Shown here piece by piece: positions 60,372-64,000 of a stretch of 64,000 nucleotides of DNA. Every line of letters starts with the position of its first letter. The first letter of the stretch is position 1. Under the pieces are notes generated by a model that was not told where the DNA came from, made no database searches, and worked only from the letters and a program-made list of their open reading frames with translations. This DNA comes from JAGNGI01 sp035448825 (GTDB lineage: Bacteria; Fidelibacterota; UBA2242). Location of the stretch: the NCBI GenBank assembly GCA_035448825.1, contig DAOTJS010000003.1:1-64000 (forward strand), written 5' to 3'. Position numbers and translations under genes: made by a program.

Positions 60372-60899
60372 TCACCAATCCGCCAGAATTGTGTTCATAA
60401 TATCTTCTGTAATTTGATTAATTGCTTCGCTTAGAGCCACCTCGCGCGTTTTGGACGTGGCGCCGGTCGGGTCGTATTCACTATAGCCGATGAACTGTTT
60501 TTTGAAAACTGTGCGGTCATTGACTTTATCGTACCACTCGATCTCGATCTTGATTGTTACCCGATATTCGGTAACGGATTCGCCGACGTTTTCATCTTCG
60601 TCATAAACCAGAGGTTTGTCATCAATGCTCAAGATGGTTCCGTATAGGACTGAGTGAGCGTTATCCTCTTCGACAACTTTCAGTAAATTTTCTTTGATAA
60701 AACCAAGTCGGATCTTATCCGTTACTATCTGTTGAATATTAAACTCAGCCGTGCGGTCCTCAAAAAGCGGGATGGCGATGCTTTTGATGTCGGGCGGCAA
60801 GGTGCCTTTAAATGAATAAAGCCAGCAGGAGTTGATTATCAAACATAATAAAACCGCTGGAATAAATTTTATGATGGGAGCCAAACGCTTGAATAGCAT
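60372..60899 (-). CDS. lptE: LptE-like LPS-assembly lipoprotein
   Basis: LptE plugs the LptD barrel that inserts lipopolysaccharide into the outer membrane. This 175-residue protein has a lipoprotein signal (lipobox INSC) and the family opening YSFKGTLPPDIKSIAIPLFE, followed by alternating strands (YRVTIKIEIEWYDKVNDRTV) and a C-terminal helix (SEAINQITEDIMNTI). It matches the LptE group common in FCB bacteria. It starts five bases after the stop of the sigma-54 activator gene, hence cotranscription. It fits with the lipid A-type acyltransferase and MsbA-like genes elsewhere in the window. Confidence 0.88.
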   Translation of the reverse strand: MLFKRLAPIIKFIPAVLLCLIINSCWLYSFKGTLPPDIKSIAIPLFEDRTAEFNIQQIVTDKIRLGFIKENLLKVVEEDNAHSVLYGTILSIDDKPLVYDEDENVGESVTEYRVTIKIEIEWYDKVNDRTVFKKQFIGYSEYDPTGATSKTREVALSEAINQITEDIMNTILADW

Positions 60900-60904
60900 T
60901 GCGA

Positions 60905-62128
60905 TTACCTTGATTCTTCCAGTCCGTATTCGTTGATTTTACGGTAGAGAGTGCGTTCGCTAATCTGGAGAGCATTGGCGGCCTGGCGTTTGCGATAGTT
61001 GAATTTTTTGAGAGTGCGCTGGATTAGTTCTTTTTCGACTTCGGCGAGGGTTACTTTTCCCAGCATTTCGGGATTAATAATCTCGTTGCTAATGATTTCG
61101 GCGTTCCCCTGTTCCTCGATTTCTTTTTCTTCTACTTGAGGTCGAGGCAAACTGGGTGGGACTTCTATTTTGCGCATAGTTTCATATTTTAACGGAAGGG
61201 GATTAGTAGTCACAGCTTCATAAATTTCATGTAGTTCTTGCCGGAGAACCATAATTTGCTGGAGAATCAGCTCGCGCTCGGCTTGATCGACACTTTTGCT
61301 GACTTTCATTGGAAGATGAGGTGAAGGAATATGGCGTTGCTCGCCCAGCAAACGCTTCTCGATCATACTGCTGGTGATTACTTCGCCTTTTTCCAGAACG
61401 ATCATACTCTCGACGAAATTTTTCAATTCCCGAATATTACCCGGCCAGGAATATTCGCGCAATAAATTCATAGCGGAGGGCGAAAAACCTTTAAAAGCGA
61501 TCGAATTGCGATTGGCGAAATCGAGCGCAAATTTTTCAACTAAAAGCGGGATGTCTTCCGGATGCTTGCGTAAGGGTGGCATGTACAGGGTAATGGTCTT
61601 GATGCGATAATAAAGGTCTTTGCGGAAATTTCCGCGCTCGATCTCAACCCCAAGGTCTTTATTAGTCGCTGCGATGACCCTTATATCCACGTGGCGTACT
61701 TCGGAACCACCAACCGGTAGAAATTCGCCAAGTTCCAATACTCGTAAGAGCTTGACCTGCGTTTCCGGTGGCATCTCACCGATTTCGTCCAGAAAGATAG
61801 TGCCATGATTGGCGGTTTCGAAATAGCCTTTGCGGTCTTCGATGGCGCCGGTGAAAGAACCCTTGACATGCCCGAAGAGTTCGCTCTCCAGAATTCCGGC
61901 CGGAATCGCCCCGCAATTGACTTTGACGAAGGGCTGATGCTTGCGCAAGCTATGGCGATAAATGGCATTAGCGACGACTTCCTTGCCGGTGCCGCTTTCG
62001 CCACAAATCAGGATAGTAATGTCGGTGCGCGCTACCTGATCAATAGTTTCGACAATTTCCTTAATGTAATCGGATTCGCCCAGAATGCCGAAACTTTGTT
62101 GTAATTTATTAATGCGTTCGTTGTCCAT
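60905..62128 (-). CDS. Sigma-54-dependent transcriptional activator (AAA+ and Fis domains, no receiver)
   Basis: This is a bacterial enhancer-binding protein that remodels sigma-54 RNA polymerase. The AAA+ domain starts near residue 15: Walker A GESGTGKE, the sigma-54-contacting loop as GSFTGA, Walker B GTIFLDEIGE and the R-finger region FRKDLYYRIKTITLYMPPLR. The C-terminus is a Fis-type helix-turn-helix (KKFNYRKRQAANALQISERT). No receiver or sensory domain precedes the AAA+ core. I chose the ATG at 62128 after GAGAAG; an upstream start would overlap purD. Target genes are unknown; its own operon includes lptE. Confidence 0.92.
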   Translation of the reverse strand: MDNERINKLQQSFGILGESDYIKEIVETIDQVARTDITILICGESGTGKEVVANAIYRHSLRKHQPFVKVNCGAIPAGILESELFGHVKGSFTGAIEDRKGYFETANHGTIFLDEIGEMPPETQVKLLRVLELGEFLPVGGSEVRHVDIRVIAATNKDLGVEIERGNFRKDLYYRIKTITLYMPPLRKHPEDIPLLVEKFALDFANRNSIAFKGFSPSAMNLLREYSWPGNIRELKNFVESMIVLEKGEVITSSMIEKRLLGEQRHIPSPHLPMKVSKSVDQAERELILQQIMVLRQELHEIYEAVTTNPLPLKYETMRKIEVPPSLPRPQVEEKEIEEQGNAEIISNEIINPEMLGKVTLAEVEKELIQRTLKKFNYRKRQAANALQISERTLYRKINEYGLEESR

Positions 62129-62141
62129 TTTTCTTCTCGCC

Positions 62142-63443
62142 TTAAGTTTTAATGGATGAATTACTGCGGCGTAATCCTTTCTGGCCAATGTCATGGCGGT
62201 AGTAGGCACCATCAAAGGTGATTTCAGCGACCCGTTTGTAGGCTTTGGTAATGGCTTCCTCGAGATTATCGGCTAGGGCAGTCACCGCCAATACCCGACC
62301 GCCGTTGGTTAAAAAGTGGGTATTACTGCGGATTGTCCCCGCCTGAAATACGATCGTGTCTGGTTCGGAATTTTCATCTTGTAAGCCATAGATGACTTTG
62401 CCTTTTTCATAATTACCAGGATAACCGGCGGAAGCCATAACGACGCAAACCGCCGCCTTGTGGGATAATTTCAACATCGAGGCATCTAACTTTCCTTCCA
62501 CTGCAGTGAGTAAAATAAGTCCTAGATCGGATTCAATTAATGGTAAAACCACCTGAGTCTCAGGATCGCCGAAACGAGCATTGAATTCTACCACATAAGG
62601 CTGAGTTCCATCAATCATCAAGCCGCAGTAAAGCACGCCGGTGTATGGGATTCCCTCGGCGCGCAAGCCATTTAAAGTTGGAATGATAATTTGTTTTTCG
62701 ATGTTGTGCATTACCTGCGGAGTGCCAAGCGGCGCCGGAGCGTAGGCTCCCATACCGCCGGTATTAGGGCCGGTATCGTTGTCTCCGATGCGCTTGTGAT
62801 CCTGAGCCGGTGGCAAAATGAGGTATCTTTCACCGTCAGTGATGACGAATACCGAGAGTTCTTCGCCTGGTAGAAAATCTTCTACCACAACTTTATTTCC
62901 GGCAGGGCCGAAACGCTTCTCATCCCAGATTGTCACAAATGCGTCTTTTAAATCATCGTCGTTGTGGATTATCAGTGCGCCTTTACCAGCCGCTAATCCG
63001 TCAACTTTGATAACATAGGGAAAAGTCTTGAAACGGGTTGCGGATTCCAATGCGGTGCGTGAATCGCAGATTTGGTAGGCAGCGGTCGGAATCTGGTGGT
63101 GACTCATAAATTGCTTGGCAAACACTTTACTGCCTTCCAGTTGGGCGGCTGCAGCCGTTGGACCGAAAATCTTTAAACCTTCAGCGCGGAATTTATCCAC
63201 AATGCCATTTACTAGTGGGATTTCCGGGCCGACTACCGTTAAATCAATAGAATTCTCCAGTGCGAATTTTAGCAGACCGTCCAGATCGTTATCTTTGAGC
63301 GGGATATTTTCTGCCAAAAGGTCAGTTCCGGCATTACCGGGCGCACAGTAGATTTTAGCAATATTTGGTGACTTTGAAAGCTTCCAAACCAAGGCATGCT
63401 CTCTGCCACCACTTCCGACGATCAGAACTTTCATTTGTTTCAT
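62142..63443 (-). CDS. purD: Phosphoribosylamine-glycine ligase
   Basis: PurD is the second enzyme of purine synthesis and joins glycine to phosphoribosylamine using ATP. The 433-residue ATP-grasp protein starts MKQMKVLIVGSGGREHALVW; an internal Met4 start is also possible. It shows NIPLKDNDLDGLLKFA, FPYVIKVDGLAAGKGALI, the ATP-grasp signature PFNARFGDPE-like VEFNARFGDPETQVVLPL, and the conserved HDIGQKGL end. No ribosome site is evident. The sigma-54 activator gene starts 14 bases after its stop. Confidence 0.96.
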   Translation of the reverse strand: MKQMKVLIVGSGGREHALVWKLSKSPNIAKIYCAPGNAGTDLLAENIPLKDNDLDGLLKFALENSIDLTVVGPEIPLVNGIVDKFRAEGLKIFGPTAAAAQLEGSKVFAKQFMSHHQIPTAAYQICDSRTALESATRFKTFPYVIKVDGLAAGKGALIIHNDDDLKDAFVTIWDEKRFGPAGNKVVVEDFLPGEELSVFVITDGERYLILPPAQDHKRIGDNDTGPNTGGMGAYAPAPLGTPQVMHNIEKQIIIPTLNGLRAEGIPYTGVLYCGLMIDGTQPYVVEFNARFGDPETQVVLPLIESDLGLILLTAVEGKLDASMLKLSHKAAVCVVMASAGYPGNYEKGKVIYGLQDENSEPDTIVFQAGTIRSNTHFLTNGGRVLAVTALADNLEEAITKAYKRVAEITFDGAYYRHDIGQKGLRRSNSSIKT

Positions 63444-63604
63444 ATTATAATTTTGTTGGAACAGAGAAATTAATCATTTTAAAGTCAGTCAAATTGTCGT
63501 AATAATCTACCGAGTTTTCCTTATTGAAACAAGAAAAAGGTTACATAACAAAAACATCTCAAAGATTGTGGCAAAAGATAAAAAGCGGCTCACCTTCCTG
63601 TCTT

Positions 63605-63640
63605 CCCCGCCTGTCCTGTCGGCCGACAGGGCGGATAGGT
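63605..63640. repeat. Palindromic element in transposase remnant (family CCCGCCTG...CAGGGCGGA)
   Basis: It contains the perfect 16-base palindrome CCTGTCGGCCGACAGG (63615-63630) within outer CCGC/GCGG arms. Confidence 0.75.
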
Positions 63641-63712
63641 CAGATGAAATTTATCGAGAATAATCTGAGCATTTGGAAAATATTGGTGAACGATTTTCAA
63701 ATATGGTTTCCA

Positions 63713-63740
63713 TCCAGCCTGCTCCCGAAGGGCTGGCAGG
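63713..63740. repeat. Palindromic element in transposase remnant
   Basis: CCAGCC (63713-63718) pairs with GGCTGG (63730-63735) around TGCTCCCGAAG. It encodes PALREQAGW in the remnant's second frame, where the ISL3-type sequence would not be expected to have it. Confidence 0.55.
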
Positions 63741-63827
63741 AAATCCACACTAACCCACTTGATTTTTAATCGAGCTTTACGTTTGATCCTCTTCAATACT
63801 ATAGCTATATTTTGATATGATCTCCCT

Positions 63828-63857
63828 TCCCGCCTGCTGCCTGCAGGGCGGACAGGC
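63828..63857. repeat. Palindromic element in transposase remnant (same family as 63605-63640)
   Basis: CCGCC and GGCGG arms surround CCTGCAGG; outer bases CCCGCCTG and GGACAGG match the element at 63605. The frameshift of the transposase occurs at this position. Confidence 0.75.
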
Positions 63858-64000
63858 AATAATCTCAACAATCTGACTGTTCTCATAATCGCTAATGATC
63901 GTGAAATAATGATGGTCTTTCTGATAGGATACCTCGTCAATACAAAGAGTCTTTATGTACTTCCACTTGGGACGATTTAAACCTGTAGTGAGTAAAACGA

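Larger units (their letters stand above)
63600..64000 (-). pseudogene. Broken ISL3-type transposase, interrupted by palindromic elements
   Basis: On the - strand the frame from about 63998 reads a DDE transposase segment with the first catalytic Asp (LCIDEVSYQKDHHYFTIISD, then YENSQIVEII). It is then diverted by a palindromic element at 63828-63857 and stops. A second frame carries on with KIKWVSVDF ... WKPYLKIVHQYFPNAQIILD and KFH, the ISL3-type second-Asp region. Two more palindromic elements (63713-63740 and 63605-63640) fall in this part, and coding similarity ends after KFHLTY. The gene is frameshifted, truncated at its 3' end and cut by the window at its 5' end. It is an inactive remnant. 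Confidence 0.78.

Noticed and set aside
1..64000. tRNA, rRNA, CRISPR arrays
   Set aside because: No T-arm/anticodon pattern was seen in the gaps between genes that I read through, and no spacer-separated repeat array with repeats longer than about 20 bases occurs; the 10-bp arrays are too short and regular to be CRISPR.

Overview
The window looks like a chromosome segment of an uncultured Gram-negative bacterium of the FCB superphylum, of Calditrichota/KSB1/Marinimicrobia type. Evidence seen in the sequence: a Por-secretion (type IX) sorting tail, a PorV/PorQ-family barrel, a TonB-dependent receptor with a carboxypeptidase-regulatory domain and dockerin-like Ca loops, a hybrid two-component regulator ending in an AraC domain, an LptE-type lipoprotein and lipid A acyltransferase/MsbA-type genes. 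The phylum is an inference; no rRNA or tRNA gene was seen.

Layout. (1) 1-15.2 kb is a glycan-utilisation-like locus: 3' part of a hybrid sensor/regulator, a secreted protein with two nearly identical domains, a TonB receptor, a secreted FN3 protein, a PorV-like barrel and an IPT/beta-propeller protein (+ strand), then a convergent GH31 alpha-xylosidase/glucosidase lipoprotein behind a shared terminator. (2) 15.2-15.8 kb is a gene-free spacer with three arrays of 10-bp-periodic repeats and one 8-bp array. (3) 15.8-27 kb is housekeeping on the + strand: ispG, a lipid A-type acyltransferase, tsaC, an MsbA-like exporter, selA-selB (selenocysteine), an AlbA/HATPase protein and an rRNA methyltransferase. 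(4) 27-35.3 kb is mixed: cupin, 7TM-PAS protein, HD protein, macrodomain protein, pgi, ZIP transporter, thymidylate synthase-like protein and a TPR protein.

(5) 35.4-43.1 kb (- strand) is the most striking operon: FxLYD lipoprotein, two YbgF-like TPR proteins, a barrel/TPR protein, MotA, MotB, a shortened FliF-like ring protein and a complete FliG, with a good promoter in front and a strong terminator behind. It has a stator, switch and minimal ring but no other flagellar gene in the window, joined to periplasmic and outer-membrane proteins. I infer a non-flagellar, envelope-spanning ion-driven motor. (6) 43.3-51.9 kb holds an eRF1-like protein, an odd amidohydrolase, comEC, nadE, acyP and small proteins.

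(7) 51.9-59 kb is a type III restriction-modification island, mod-(RhuM-Fic)-res. The mod gene carries an in-frame DUF559 endonuclease-like segment bounded by inverted two-hairpin repeats that keep their stems through compensatory changes; a third copy of the repeat sits in frame in res. This is the second main discovery candidate. (8) 59-63.4 kb returns to core genes (asnS, lptE, a sigma-54 activator, purD). The right edge is a broken ISL3-type transposase pierced by three palindromic elements.

All calls come from reading the sequence; no database or folding search was run.
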